A stretch of DNA of 64,000 nucleotides from an uncultured Bacteroidales bacterium (lineage in GTDB: Bacteria > Bacteroidota > Bacteroidia > Bacteroidales > UBA932), in NCBI GenBank assembly GCA_947630665.1, contig CANRID010000003.1, positions 41,464-105,463 on the forward strand. The letters run 5' to 3'. The notes beneath the pieces are model-generated. The model made no database searches. It was not told where the DNA came from and worked only from the letters and a program-made list of their open reading frames with translations. The position numbers and the translations under genes are program-made. Positions 27,749 through 37,062 of the stretch are shown here, in pieces (position 1 is the first letter of the stretch; every line of letters starts with the position of its first letter).

Positions 27749-28861
27749 TTATTCGTCGAATTCGTTGGTGATCCATTCCGATATGGCCAAAGGCGCAGGA
27801 TCGTTGAAGAACAGGCGGGTTATCTTGTCGATAATGTCATGCCCGTGGCTGCTGTTGGTAAAATATACCAAGGTTTCCTGCGTTTGCGGGATGATTACGA
27901 ACAAGGCCTTGAAATTTCCGTTGTCTCCCCAATGCCATAACATTTTCCCATGTACGGGGTTTTGTTCTATGCCTAAGCCCAGACACCAATATACGGTCGA
28001 ATCACAGTCCCGGGGTTGATCCGCATATCTTTTTGCATATTCGGCGCACGGTTCGAGCATCATGCTGTGAATTTCCGGTTTAAGACCCGTCCCGTCCATC
28101 AATGCTTTCAGAAAACGGCTGTATTCCTGTGCATTGGTGCGGAGGGTGTAGGCTACGTTTGCCCGAAGGGTTTCCCTGCGTCCCCTGTTTTCTCCGGCCG
28201 CATTGTACCCATCTACTGCCAAGGAATCGTACTGAGGCAGCCAGCTGTAAGCCGTATTCGGCATGTCGAGCGGAATGAATACTTCCTCCTGGGCGATTTC
28301 CTGAATGCCTTTTCCTTTAATGGCTTCCACAGCCCTTTGCAGGAAAGCGAATCCCTCGCCCGAATAACCGTAACAGGAATCGGGTTCATGCACGAAACGT
28401 ATTTCGCTTTCCGGCCATTGATCGGACGATGGAGAGAAAGCCCAGTCGGGCAGGCCGCTGCGATGGGTCAGAATCATGCGTGCCGTCAGTTTCTTTGCCC
28501 GGACGGTATCTGCGAACCGGTTGATATCCGTATATTTATATAATGGAGTATCCAAATCTATTTCTCCGTTCCCGACCATTTTCATCACGATATAGGCAAA
28601 GACCACTTTGCTCAGCGATGCTGCCTGAAATACGGAATTGGGGCTTATGGATGTAGAATCGGGATAAAAGGCGGAATTGACAACCATCTCCCCGATGTGT
28701 TTTCCGGGAGCGTTGTATTCTATTTGTATAATAGGAATACCGGCTTCGCGGATCATTTGCGATAATTCGGCTTTGTAATGATTTTCCTGATCGGACCGGC
28801 ATTGTACGAATGCTCCGGAAATAATGAGTGCCATTGCAGTTAAATAAGAAAACAGTTTCAT
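27749..28861 (-). CDS. Beta-lactamase-family serine hydrolase
   Basis: The 370-residue protein of the class C/PBP4*-like fold has the SLSK nucleophile motif (Ser82, Lys85), a YSG tripeptide in GYSGEGF where YxN is usual, and a C-terminal HWGDNGNF (HxG). An N-terminal hydrophobic segment ends near VQC, so it may be exported or a lipoprotein, although the lipobox is poor. I chose the ATG at 28861 over one 12 codons upstream because it gives MKLFSYL and a clean signal segment. It could be a D-aminopeptidase or esterase; drug resistance should not be assumed. It is the third gene of a minus-strand run with the polyferredoxin and DUF362 genes. Confidence 0.85.
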   Translation of the reverse strand: MKLFSYLTAMALIISGAFVQCRSDQENHYKAELSQMIREAGIPIIQIEYNAPGKHIGEMVVNSAFYPDSTSISPNSVFQAASLSKVVFAYIVMKMVGNGEIDLDTPLYKYTDINRFADTVRAKKLTARMILTHRSGLPDWAFSPSSDQWPESEIRFVHEPDSCYGYSGEGFAFLQRAVEAIKGKGIQEIAQEEVFIPLDMPNTAYSWLPQYDSLAVDGYNAAGENRGRRETLRANVAYTLRTNAQEYSRFLKALMDGTGLKPEIHSMMLEPCAEYAKRYADQPRDCDSTVYWCLGLGIEQNPVHGKMLWHWGDNGNFKALFVIIPQTQETLVYFTNSSHGHDIIDKITRLFFNDPAPLAISEWITNEFDE

Positions 28862-28908
28862 ATCGGTTATTTTTATATATGGAATCAATTTATTCATATC
28901 CGGACGGC

Positions 28909-30516
28909 TTAGAATCCGAAGTCGTCTACCTGTATCTTTTCCTGTTTTTCCACTTTTGGCGGGATGGCCTGCGTTTGTACTGCATTGGCCATGACGATCA
29001 TGGCTTTAGGTGTGGCCGGACAGACGTATTCGCATCCGCCGCATCCGATGCAGATATCCTGATTCAGGTGCGGAAGAAGCAGACCGTCTTTATACGGCTG
29101 CATGGTGATGGCTTTGGTCGGGCAATGCTCGTCGCAGGCACCGCAGTCGGTGCCGTCTTTTACGATGATGCAATGGTCTTTCCGGAAATTGGCTTTCCCT
29201 ATTTGGGTAAGGTGTTTTTCCTCTATGGTCAGAGGCATCAGAGCCCCGTCGGGACAAACCTGAGAACAAATGTTACAATCGTAGGCGCAGAATTTATAAT
29301 CGTATTTAAGGGTCGGAAGCATAAACCCGTCGATTCCGTATTCTAAGGCGGCCGGTTTGATGATTCCGTTGGGACATGCGGCTACGCAGGCATGGCAGGC
29401 GGTGCAATATTGTTTCAGGTGCGTTATGCTTTGCGCACCGGGAGGGGCGATTCCGAGTTTTCCGCCGGAGGAAAATCCGCCGGCCGGAGTTTCTTTTTTC
29501 AGCAGCCCTTTCGCCACCATGGCCGTTCCGAGAGCTCCCATGGCAATCAGCGCGTTTCTGCGGCCGATACTTTCGATTTTTCTTGTCGGGGATTCTTTTA
29601 TTTCCTGCTTATCCTGCCCTGCATTCGCGGAAGAGGTATCCGTGTTTCCGGCTTCCACGGCTTTGTTTGCAGAACCCGGTTTCTTCCAGACAGGAGCCAG
29701 GATAATGCTGCCTTTTTTGCAGGAAGCCATGCAATTGTAGCAGGCTACACAGCGGGTTACATCTATCTCCTTTGTCTCCAGATCTATGCAATTGCTTTTG
29801 CATTCGGAAACGCATGCCCGGCACCGTACGCACATATCTTTCTTAATGGCGGGCCGCAACAGGGAAGCGCCGCTTATCAATCCCAAAAGAGAGCCTACCG
29901 GACATATCGTATTGCAATACAGTCTGCCCCGGAACGCGCTCATCAGAACGATTATCAGGAAGAAGATCAAAGCGAATAAGAACGATCCCAAGGAAAATCT
30001 CACATACTGCTGGTAATATATGGCCGAAGGGAAGATTTCCGACAACAGATTGGTAACCGAAAGTTCGATGTTCCCGAAAATCTGGCCGGCTATCTTTCCG
30101 AAACCGGAATACGGATCCAGCAGGGCGAGCGGATAGGAAATGCCTGCCGCAAATAAAACACCCACAATACCCAATATGGAATATCTTAATATATTGTGCG
30201 GCTTTTTATATCCTCCGTTTTTCTTTTTCCCCTTTTTCTTCCCGATGGCGACGGAGATTCTTCCGATAATATCCTGGAGAATCCCCAGAGGACATAAGAA
30301 AGAACAATAGACCCTTCCCAACAGGAGGGTCAGGACGATTAGCAGAATAAACGCCAGGGCGCTTCCTGCAAATACCGCAAGCAAAGAGGGAACGAACTGG
30401 GTTTTCAGGGTCCATTGAGTTCCCCATCCGCTGGAAAAATGCAGGAAAGAGGCCAGAATGATCAAAAAAAACAGGCCGGCGAAAATGATCCTGACTTTTT
30501 TCAGGTTTTTATACAT
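28909..30516 (-). CDS. Membrane polyferredoxin: NapH-like domain fused to NapG-like domain
   Basis: The 535-residue protein starts with about five membrane helices and cytoplasmic CPLG and CNTICPVG motifs as in NapH/CcoG electron-transfer proteins. Two 4Fe-4S motifs follow (CVRCRACVSECKSNC and CVACYNCMASC). A second twin-arginine-like stretch with a hydrophobic segment (IGRRNALIAMGALGTAM, about residue 318) leads to four more ferredoxin-like clusters ending in CIGCGGCEYVCP. This is a fusion of the NapH and NapG types. A role in quinol or membrane electron transfer is likely; the partner is unknown. It is co-directional with the DUF362 gene, 33 bp downstream of it. Confidence 0.87.
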   Translation of the reverse strand: MYKNLKKVRIIFAGLFFLIILASFLHFSSGWGTQWTLKTQFVPSLLAVFAGSALAFILLIVLTLLLGRVYCSFLCPLGILQDIIGRISVAIGKKKGKKKNGGYKKPHNILRYSILGIVGVLFAAGISYPLALLDPYSGFGKIAGQIFGNIELSVTNLLSEIFPSAIYYQQYVRFSLGSFLFALIFFLIIVLMSAFRGRLYCNTICPVGSLLGLISGASLLRPAIKKDMCVRCRACVSECKSNCIDLETKEIDVTRCVACYNCMASCKKGSIILAPVWKKPGSANKAVEAGNTDTSSANAGQDKQEIKESPTRKIESIGRRNALIAMGALGTAMVAKGLLKKETPAGGFSSGGKLGIAPPGAQSITHLKQYCTACHACVAACPNGIIKPAALEYGIDGFMLPTLKYDYKFCAYDCNICSQVCPDGALMPLTIEEKHLTQIGKANFRKDHCIIVKDGTDCGACDEHCPTKAITMQPYKDGLLLPHLNQDICIGCGGCEYVCPATPKAMIVMANAVQTQAIPPKVEKQEKIQVDDFGF

Positions 30517-30549
30517 AGGCTTCGGCGTTCCGGAACAGGTCCGGAATCA

Positions 30550-31479
30550 TTACATTTTAATACGTTCTATTTTTAATTTGGAAAGATCGGAGGTGCCGAT
30601 ATGAAGGGCCTCACCCTTAGCGATATGCCCTACGGAAGCAAGATCCATTTTCCGGAACTGGGAGAAAAACCTGATGGCCGCCGTATCCACCGCCACGATA
30701 TCCGGGGAAATGAACAGCGCCTTTGCCAGCTGTACATCGTCCAAAGACTTGCCTTTAGGTCCGTTCTGCGTCATGATCCGGTAGGCATCCACTATGTTGA
30801 GCACCGGCATTTTCTCATACGTAGAAGCATCGGCGATGCATTGCTGGAGATTATTCGAATGGAAAAATCCGCGGTCCCATACGATTCCCATAAAATTCTT
30901 CATGGAGACGGTCATTTTGGCTCCTCCGTGATTTTTCAGAATGGGAACGTTGATCCATGCATCGCAGTCTACGATGGATTCATGAATCTTCGCGTTTTTC
31001 AGGCGGACGGCTTTAGGCAGTACTACCGGTTTGTAATATTTTTCGTCATGGGCGAACGCTACTTCCGCACCCGCTTTTCTGGCGGCCTCCGCAATGCCGC
31101 TATGTTCGTAGCAGGCCTGCCATTCATCGCAGCAATGATCGAAAACCGTTACCTGGGAGGCGCCGGCGGCAAAACAATCGCTGATAATGGCGGCAACCAA
31201 CTCCGGATTGGTATTGGCGGCGAATTCCGGCTTTTTATCCCAACCGATATTAGGCTTTACCACTACTTTGTATCCTTTTTTTATATATTTTCCCATTCCT
31301 CCCATTGCGGCTATGGCTTTCCGGTACATGGGAACGGGTTCTCCTCCCATGACCGCTACCATATCATTTCCGGTTTCGACCGTCGTTTTATCTGCAGCTT
31401 TCAGATCGATTCCTTTCATCTGGAGAGCGCCGGCAACGCTTCCCAGCAATGCGGCTTTCAAAAAATTTCTTCTTTCCAT
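30550..31479 (-). CDS. DUF362 protein with twin-arginine signal
   Basis: The 309-residue protein opens with a Tat signal (MERRNFLKAALLG, then a hydrophobic stretch), so it is predicted to be exported folded. The mature part belongs to DUF362 (COG2006), with VVKPNIGWDKKPE, VFDHCCDEWQACYEHSG and NVPILKNHGGAKMTVSMKN, partly shown. The family is often found with ferredoxin domains, but none is fused here. The adjacent polyferredoxin gene (33 bp) may supply that part. Function is unknown. Confidence 0.85.
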   Translation of the reverse strand: MERRNFLKAALLGSVAGALQMKGIDLKAADKTTVETGNDMVAVMGGEPVPMYRKAIAAMGGMGKYIKKGYKVVVKPNIGWDKKPEFAANTNPELVAAIISDCFAAGASQVTVFDHCCDEWQACYEHSGIAEAARKAGAEVAFAHDEKYYKPVVLPKAVRLKNAKIHESIVDCDAWINVPILKNHGGAKMTVSMKNFMGIVWDRGFFHSNNLQQCIADASTYEKMPVLNIVDAYRIMTQNGPKGKSLDDVQLAKALFISPDIVAVDTAAIRFFSQFRKMDLASVGHIAKGEALHIGTSDLSKLKIERIKM

Positions 31480-31522
31480 ATTGTATCGTTTTTATAATGA
31501 TATGCGTTTTAGATAAGTTCTA

Positions 31523-31554
31523 CAAAATTAATCATAAATTTTTCTTTTGACGAA
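31523..31554 (-). promoter_or_regulatory. Promoter of the DUF362-polyferredoxin-hydrolase run
   Basis: On the minus strand TAATTTTG (31523-31530) fits TAnnTTTG, with TTCG (31551-31554) 20 bp upstream in place of TTTG. It lies back to back with the promoter for the cyd genes. Confidence 0.55.
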
Positions 31555-31578
31555 AGAATTTTTCATACGTTTAATATG

Positions 31579-31608
31579 TTTGGAAAGAAAAAATTATTAT
31601 TACCTTTA
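31579..31608 (+). promoter_or_regulatory. Promoter of the DUF4492-cydAB operon
   Basis: TTTG (31579-31582) and TACCTTTA (31601-31608, one mismatch to TAnnTTTG) are separated by 18 bp. Transcription from here would start near 31615, which rules against the far-upstream ATG at 31576 for the DUF4492 gene. Confidence 0.6.
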
Positions 31609-31668
31609 CGTAAAAAGTTATCAAATAGTAATTATTTTAAATTACTTGTGTATCCCGATAATTCGCTT

Positions 31669-31911
31669 ATGGAAAAAGGCGGCCGCAGAAAAGAAAACAT
31701 ATTCCGGAGGATAATCGGTTTTTATTGGACCGGCTTTAAAAGCATGACTGTCGGGAAAACTTTATGGATTATTATTTTAATCAAAATTTTTATTCTTTTC
31801 TTTGTCCTTAGATTATTCTTTTTTAAGAACGATCTGGCCCCATATAAGACGCCTGCGGAAAAAAGCGGCCATGTGATAGAAAATTTGGTGGAAGGGGTAA
31901 AGACAGAATAA
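31669..31911 (+). CDS. DUF4492 small membrane protein of the cytochrome bd operon
   Basis: The 80-residue protein has one membrane helix at about 31-50, preceded by the family block GFYWTGFKSMTVGKTLW. DUF4492 proteins precede cydA in many Bacteroidetes and resemble in placement the small accessory subunits CydX/CydY (analogy, not homology). An upstream in-frame ATG at 31576 would add 31 residues but overlaps the promoter, so I chose 31669. It is followed 49 bp later by cydA. Confidence 0.82.
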   Translation: MEKGGRRKENIFRRIIGFYWTGFKSMTVGKTLWIIILIKIFILFFVLRLFFFKNDLAPYKTPAEKSGHVIENLVEGVKTE

Positions 31912-31960
31912 AAATGAACTGCATAATTTTAAATTTTTTTATAACCTTAAATTTTAAATA

Positions 31961-33529
31961 ATGATTTTGACAAGTTTAGTGGAAGCCTCCCGGCTCCAAT
32001 TCGCCCTTACGGCGATGTTCCACTGGATATTCGTTCCGCTTACCTTAGGATTGGGATTCATAGTCGCTTTCATGGAAACCAAATATTATCTGAGCGGAAA
32101 CGAGTTCTGGAAAAAGACCGCCAAATTCTGGATGCGCATTTTCGGTATCAATTTCGCCGTGGGCGTGGCCACCGGCCTGATCCTGGAATTCGAGTTCGGA
32201 ACCAACTGGAGTAATTATTCATGGTTCGTAGGGGACATTTTCGGTGCTCCGCTGGCCATCGAAGGAATTTTCGCCTTCTTTCTGGAAGCCACTTTTTTTG
32301 CCGTTATGTTCTTCGGATGGGATAAGGTCAGCAAAAGGTTTCATCTGACGGCAACCTGGCTTACGGCCATAGGCGCCAATCTCTCCGCCGTCTGGATTCT
32401 TATTGCCAACTCATGGATGCAATATCCCGTAGGTATGGAATTCAATCCCGAAACGGCCCGCAGCGAAATGACCGATTTCTGGGCCGTGGTCTTTTCTCCC
32501 ATGGCCATGAATAAATTGTTTCATACGGCTACCAGCGCATTTATGTTGTCGTCCGTAGTAGTGATGGGAATAAGCGCGTGGTTCCTGCTGAAGGGACGAG
32601 AGACGGAATTCGCCAAAAAGAGCATGAAAATAGCGGCCGTGTTCGGACTTGTTTCGACTTTGTTAGTGGCTTACAGCGGAGACGGTTCCGCCTATCAGGT
32701 AGGGAAACACCAGCCCATGAAGCTGGCGGCGATGGAAGGCCTTTATGACAGCGAACCCGGAACTCCTTTGGTGGCCGTAGGAATCCTCAATCCTGAAAAG
32801 ACGGTCTATGACCAGCGGGAAGCGATGCTTTTCCAGATTTCAATTCCCCAAGGCCTTTCTTTGCTGGCCAACCGCCGGCTGGATAGTTTCGTCCCGGGGA
32901 TAAACGATATTATCAAGGGGGGATATACCTATATTGATAATGAGGGGAAACAGGCCATCGCTCCCTCTTTCGAGGACAGGGTGGCCCGCGGGAAGATCGC
33001 GATCGAGGCTCTTGCCGATTTTAACCGGGCACGTCAGACGGGCGATACCGAGCAAATGGAACAGGACCGTCGGGTGCTGAAGGAAAATTTCGAGCATTTC
33101 GGCTACGGATACTTCAGCCAGCCTTCGGATATGGTTCCGCCGGTAGGGCTCACATTTTACTCTTTCAGGATTATGGTCATGCTGGGTGGCTATTTCCTGT
33201 TGTTTTTTGCAGCGGCCCTCTATCTGTTGTGCAGGGATAAGAAAGGGAAAAAAGATTTCGGCTCCGTCCGGTGGTTCCTGTATTTGTCCATTGTAAGTAT
33301 TCCGTTGGTTTACATTTGTTCGCAGGCCGGATGGATCGTTGCCGAAGTGGGACGTCAGCCGTGGACTATCCAGAATCTGCTGCCGGTTCAGACCGCAGTA
33401 TCGGGTGTATCCGCATCGAGCGTATATACCACCCTTGTCATTTTCTTCGTTCTGTTTACCACATTGCTGATCGCCGAACTGAAAATCATGTTCAGTCAGA
33501 TCAAAAAAGGTCCCGACGGAATAAAATAG
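31961..33529 (+). CDS. cydA: Cytochrome bd ubiquinol oxidase subunit I
   Basis: The 522-residue membrane protein holds the three haems and the quinol site of the bd oxidase, which reduces O2 with high affinity. Expected ligands are visible: His21 in AMFHWIF (haem d/b595 site), the His in NKLFHTATSAF and the Met in YSFRIMVMLGG (haem b558). The GWIVAEVGRQPW helix is also present. The periplasmic Q-loop is of intermediate length. In anaerobic Bacteroidetes the enzyme supports nanaerobic growth and O2 scavenging. Confidence 0.96.
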   Translation: MILTSLVEASRLQFALTAMFHWIFVPLTLGLGFIVAFMETKYYLSGNEFWKKTAKFWMRIFGINFAVGVATGLILEFEFGTNWSNYSWFVGDIFGAPLAIEGIFAFFLEATFFAVMFFGWDKVSKRFHLTATWLTAIGANLSAVWILIANSWMQYPVGMEFNPETARSEMTDFWAVVFSPMAMNKLFHTATSAFMLSSVVVMGISAWFLLKGRETEFAKKSMKIAAVFGLVSTLLVAYSGDGSAYQVGKHQPMKLAAMEGLYDSEPGTPLVAVGILNPEKTVYDQREAMLFQISIPQGLSLLANRRLDSFVPGINDIIKGGYTYIDNEGKQAIAPSFEDRVARGKIAIEALADFNRARQTGDTEQMEQDRRVLKENFEHFGYGYFSQPSDMVPPVGLTFYSFRIMVMLGGYFLLFFAAALYLLCRDKKGKKDFGSVRWFLYLSIVSIPLVYICSQAGWIVAEVGRQPWTIQNLLPVQTAVSGVSASSVYTTLVIFFVLFTTLLIAELKIMFSQIKKGPDGIK

Positions 33530-33557
33530 CAGGTATGAATAATTAAAAGAAATCGAT

Positions 33558-34742
33558 ATGGAAACATTACACATATTACAACATTATTGGTGGGCCATTG
33601 TTTCGCTGTTGGGAGCCCTGCTGGTATTCCTGTTGTTCGTTCAGGGAGGCCAGACCCTTCTTTACGGGACGGCCCGTACGGAGGAGGAAAAGAAAATGCT
33701 TTTATCCGTCCTGGGACATAAATGGGAAATTACTTTTACCACCTTGGTAACTTTCGGGGGAGCCGCTTTCGCCTCTTTCCCGTTATTCTATTCCACCAGT
33801 TTCGGCGGAGCCTATTGGTTATGGATGCTGATTCTGCTGCTGTTCGTATTGCAGGCCGTTTCTTATGAATTCCGGGGAAAGGCATCCAATTTATTAGGGG
33901 CCGGAACCTATGATACTTTTCTGTTCTTTAACGGAATGCTCGGGACTGTTTTATTGGGCGTGGCGGTAGGCACCCTGTATTCGGGAGGGGCATATTATAT
34001 GGATAAATTCAATATTGCGGACCAGACCGGCCCGATTATTTCCTATTGGGCCAACGGCTGGAACGGATTGGATATGATTGCCGTTCCTTTCAATCTCCTG
34101 TTGGGTTTGGTGGTCTTTTTAGCGGCGCGTACGTTAGGTTTGCTGTTCGTTATAAATGTTTACGGCAAGCCGGATTCGTCTGCCGGCGCAGATGCTCCGG
34201 AGGCCGTTTCTTTGGGGTGCGATCTGGCCGGCCGGTGCCGGAAGCAGGTGAAACTCACGGGAACGGTGTTCGTGCTGGCTTTCGTATGTTTTCTGATAGC
34301 GCTTTTTACGCGTACGGGTTATGAGGCGGATCCTGTCGGGGGAGCGATTGAGGCGGTGCGTTACAAATATTTCCTGAATATGATCCAACCCGTATGGCCG
34401 GCTGTCGTGTTGCTGGTGGGAGTAGTATTGGTACTGACCGGTCTCGGAGCCGCTTTTTTCATGCGTCCCGACCATCCCGTTTCCCGGCGCAGTTTCTATA
34501 TAACCGGAGCGGGCGTGGTGCTGGCGGTCTGGCCCCTGCTCGTTTGTGCGGCCTTTAATAATACCGCATATTTCCATTCGACGGTAAATTTGCAGGATTC
34601 GCTTACCTTATATAACAGCTCCTCCAGTTTGTTTACTTTAAAGGTAATGGCATACGTATCGATAGCCATTCCTTTCGTTGTCTGGTACATTGCCGCGGTA
34701 TGGCGGAAAATGACCGGCGGCGGATCGGACAGCAAATCTTGA
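33558..34742 (+). CDS. cydB: Cytochrome bd ubiquinol oxidase subunit II
   Basis: The 394-residue polytopic partner of CydA has about eight or nine hydrophobic helices. Family segments include WWAIVSLLGALLVFLLFVQGGQ (in part), GHKWEITFTTLVTFGGAAFASFP and YEFRGKA. It lies 28 bp after cydA and is followed by a separate asparaginase gene after 38 bp. A hydrophilic loop at about 210-235 contains a small Cys-containing insertion (GCDLAGRC). Confidence 0.95.
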   Translation: METLHILQHYWWAIVSLLGALLVFLLFVQGGQTLLYGTARTEEEKKMLLSVLGHKWEITFTTLVTFGGAAFASFPLFYSTSFGGAYWLWMLILLLFVLQAVSYEFRGKASNLLGAGTYDTFLFFNGMLGTVLLGVAVGTLYSGGAYYMDKFNIADQTGPIISYWANGWNGLDMIAVPFNLLLGLVVFLAARTLGLLFVINVYGKPDSSAGADAPEAVSLGCDLAGRCRKQVKLTGTVFVLAFVCFLIALFTRTGYEADPVGGAIEAVRYKYFLNMIQPVWPAVVLLVGVVLVLTGLGAAFFMRPDHPVSRRSFYITGAGVVLAVWPLLVCAAFNNTAYFHSTVNLQDSLTLYNSSSSLFTLKVMAYVSIAIPFVVWYIAAVWRKMTGGGSDSKS

Positions 34743-34780
34743 ATCCATAATATGATTTCTAAACTTAAATTATTGCATAG

Positions 34781-35881
34781 ATGTCATTTAGATTATGTAC
34801 CTCTTATCGAAAGGGCCTTGCCGCATTGGCAGGGGCCGTTTTAACGGTTTCATCCGTTTCCTGCGACGGTAACCGAGGCGAGTCGGCCGCAGAAGAACCT
34901 CAGGCGATAGAATGGGCTATCGCTTTGCACGGAGGCGCGGGCGGAAAACAAAAAACGCTTCCCGACGGGACCATCCCTCCTGTAAAAATGTCGGAACAGG
35001 CGGTTGCCGATTATGAAAAACATCTGAAAGAAGCTCTGGACATCGGAAAAAAAATGCTTTCGGAAGGAGCCGATGCCGTAGATGTGGCTCAGGCGGTAGT
35101 GGTTTACATGGAAAATTGCCCTTTATTCAATGCGGGATACGGGGCGGTCGTTACCGATGATGGCGTTCATGAGCTGGATGCCGCCATTATGGACGGCTCC
35201 AATCTGCAAGCCGGTGCTGTGGCCGGAGTAAAAGACGTAAAGAATCCTATCAAACTGGCCAGGGAAGTAATGGATCATTCCCCGCATGTGTTCCTGATTG
35301 GAGAAGGCGCGTCTCATTTTGCAAGGGAACAGGGATTGGATATTGTTGAAAATTCATACTTTTCCACTCCTTCCCGTCTGAAACAGATCGAGAGACTGAA
35401 GAAGCAGAAGAAGACCGGCGAGCCTTTGGGAACGGTGGGCTGCGTGGTGAAAGATAAGAAAGGCAATCTGGCTGCCGCTACTTCCACGGGCGGAATGAGC
35501 GGGAAGAAATGGGGCCGCGTAGGCGATGTACCGGTAATCGGTGCAGGTACTTATGCCAATAACGATGAAGTAGCCGTTTCCGGTACCGGTCACGGAGAAC
35601 TGTGGATCCGTCGTGCGGTCGCATACGATATCTACGCATTGATGGAATATAAGGGCTATTCTTTGGAGGAAGCGGCCAATGATGTAATATGGAATAAAAT
35701 AGATAAGATGGAAGGCTCCGGGGGAGGGGTGATCTGTGTGGATAAATACGGGAATGTTGCCCTGGTATTCGATACGGGCCTGATGCACCGCGCCTGGGCC
35801 AAATCTACCGGAGAGTGGGGCGTAGGAGTCCTGGCAGGCGAGGATAAGGTATATGATGATAAAAAGGAGTCGGACAAGTAA
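34781..35881 (+). CDS. Isoaspartyl peptidase / plant-type L-asparaginase (probable lipoprotein)
   Basis: The 366-residue Ntn-hydrolase precursor cleaves itself to expose a catalytic threonine and hydrolyses isoaspartyl dipeptides and asparagine. The N-terminus carries a signal with lipobox-like SSVSC (Cys28). LHGGAGG and NAGYGAVV follow, and the self-cleavage site is LGTVGC with Thr218. The C-terminal subunit contains TSTGGMSGK and GTGHGEL. The lipoprotein signal predicts a periplasmic or surface location. The stop codon overlaps the start of the symporter gene by 1 bp, suggesting release of aspartate coupled to uptake (inference). Confidence 0.9.
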   Translation: MSFRLCTSYRKGLAALAGAVLTVSSVSCDGNRGESAAEEPQAIEWAIALHGGAGGKQKTLPDGTIPPVKMSEQAVADYEKHLKEALDIGKKMLSEGADAVDVAQAVVVYMENCPLFNAGYGAVVTDDGVHELDAAIMDGSNLQAGAVAGVKDVKNPIKLAREVMDHSPHVFLIGEGASHFAREQGLDIVENSYFSTPSRLKQIERLKKQKKTGEPLGTVGCVVKDKKGNLAAATSTGGMSGKKWGRVGDVPVIGAGTYANNDEVAVSGTGHGELWIRRAVAYDIYALMEYKGYSLEEAANDVIWNKIDKMEGSGGGVICVDKYGNVALVFDTGLMHRAWAKSTGEWGVGVLAGEDKVYDDKKESDK

Positions 35882-37044
35882 TGAAAATATTTAGATTAGG
35901 TTTGTTGCCCAAGATCATTATAGCCATTGTGCTTGGAATAGGATGTTCTTGGTTTTTTCCGGAATTCATTATCCGGATATTCGTGACCATTAACGGCATA
36001 TTCGGGAATTTTTTAGGATTTGCCATTCCTCTTATTATATTGGGATTAGTGGCGCCGGGAATCGCCGAATTAGGGAAGGGTGCCGGGAAATTGCTGGGGA
36101 TCACCGTTCTGATAGCATACGGCTCCACTTTGTTCGCCGGTTTCTTTTCTTATTTTACCTGCCGCTGGAGTTTTCCCCTGATCCTGACCAAAGACCATGC
36201 ATTTACGGACGTGGAAGCTCTTGCCGCCAAAGCTATCGGCCCTTATTTTACGGTGGATATGCCGCCCGTAATGGGCGTGACGTCCTCTCTTCTTATGGCT
36301 TTCGTGCTGGGATTGGGACTGTCGGCTGTTAAGGGCGATACCTTCCGGAACGTACTGGCAGAATTCCGCGAGTTGGTAACCGTGCTGATATCCAAGGCCA
36401 TTATTCCGTTCCTGCCTTTGTATATTTTTGGCATTTTCCTCAAAATCGGAGCCGAAGGGCAGGTGGGCGCAGTGCTGGGACTGTTTATTAAAGTGATTGT
36501 AGTCATATTTATCATGCATGTGTTATTGCTGATATTCCAGTTCCTGGCAGCCGGGCTGATTACAAAGAAAAATCCGTTCAAATGTTTGGTTACCATGCTT
36601 CCGGCATATATGACCGCTTTGGGAACCCAGTCTTCGGCGGCTACCATTCCCGTGACTTTGGCGCAGACCAAGAAAAACGGTGTGGATTCGGAGATTGCGG
36701 ATTTCGTGATTCCGCTTTGCGCTACGGTCCATTTGTCGGGAAGCATATTGAAAATCACCGCATGCGCGTTTGCGATCGTATGGATGATGGATATGCCGGG
36801 CGGTCTGGATGTATTCTCCGGATTTATCTGTATGCTGGGTATTACCATGGTGGCGGCTCCCGGAGTGCCGGGCGGGGCTATTATGGCGGCTTTGGGGCTT
36901 TTGGCTTCCATGCTCGGATTTGATGAGACTTTACAAGGGCTGATGATTGCCCTTTATATTACCATGGATAGTTTCGGAACGGCGTGCAATGTAACCGGAG
37001 ACGGGGCTATTGCATTGGTAATAAATAAAATATATAAGAGGTGA
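35881..37044 (+). CDS. Dicarboxylate/amino acid:cation symporter (DAACS family)
   Basis: The 387-residue inner-membrane transporter of the glutamate/aspartate:Na+/H+ symporter fold has the usual early helices. It also has the re-entrant SSAATIPVTL loop and a late CNVTGDGAIALVI helix in the substrate/cation site. Overlap with the upstream asparaginase gene (TAATG) indicates coupled translation, and aspartate is an attractive substrate. A serine/threonine carrier (SstT-like) is an alternative. Confidence 0.9.
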   Translation: MKIFRLGLLPKIIIAIVLGIGCSWFFPEFIIRIFVTINGIFGNFLGFAIPLIILGLVAPGIAELGKGAGKLLGITVLIAYGSTLFAGFFSYFTCRWSFPLILTKDHAFTDVEALAAKAIGPYFTVDMPPVMGVTSSLLMAFVLGLGLSAVKGDTFRNVLAEFRELVTVLISKAIIPFLPLYIFGIFLKIGAEGQVGAVLGLFIKVIVVIFIMHVLLLIFQFLAAGLITKKNPFKCLVTMLPAYMTALGTQSSAATIPVTLAQTKKNGVDSEIADFVIPLCATVHLSGSILKITACAFAIVWMMDMPGGLDVFSGFICMLGITMVAAPGVPGGAIMAALGLLASMLGFDETLQGLMIALYITMDSFGTACNVTGDGAIALVINKIYKR

Positions 37045-37062
37045 TTATATCTATAGGATGTT

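Noticed and set aside
31576..31668. N-terminal extension of the DUF4492 protein
   Set aside because: The region contains a good promoter, so it would not be fully transcribed, and family members are about 75-80 residues.
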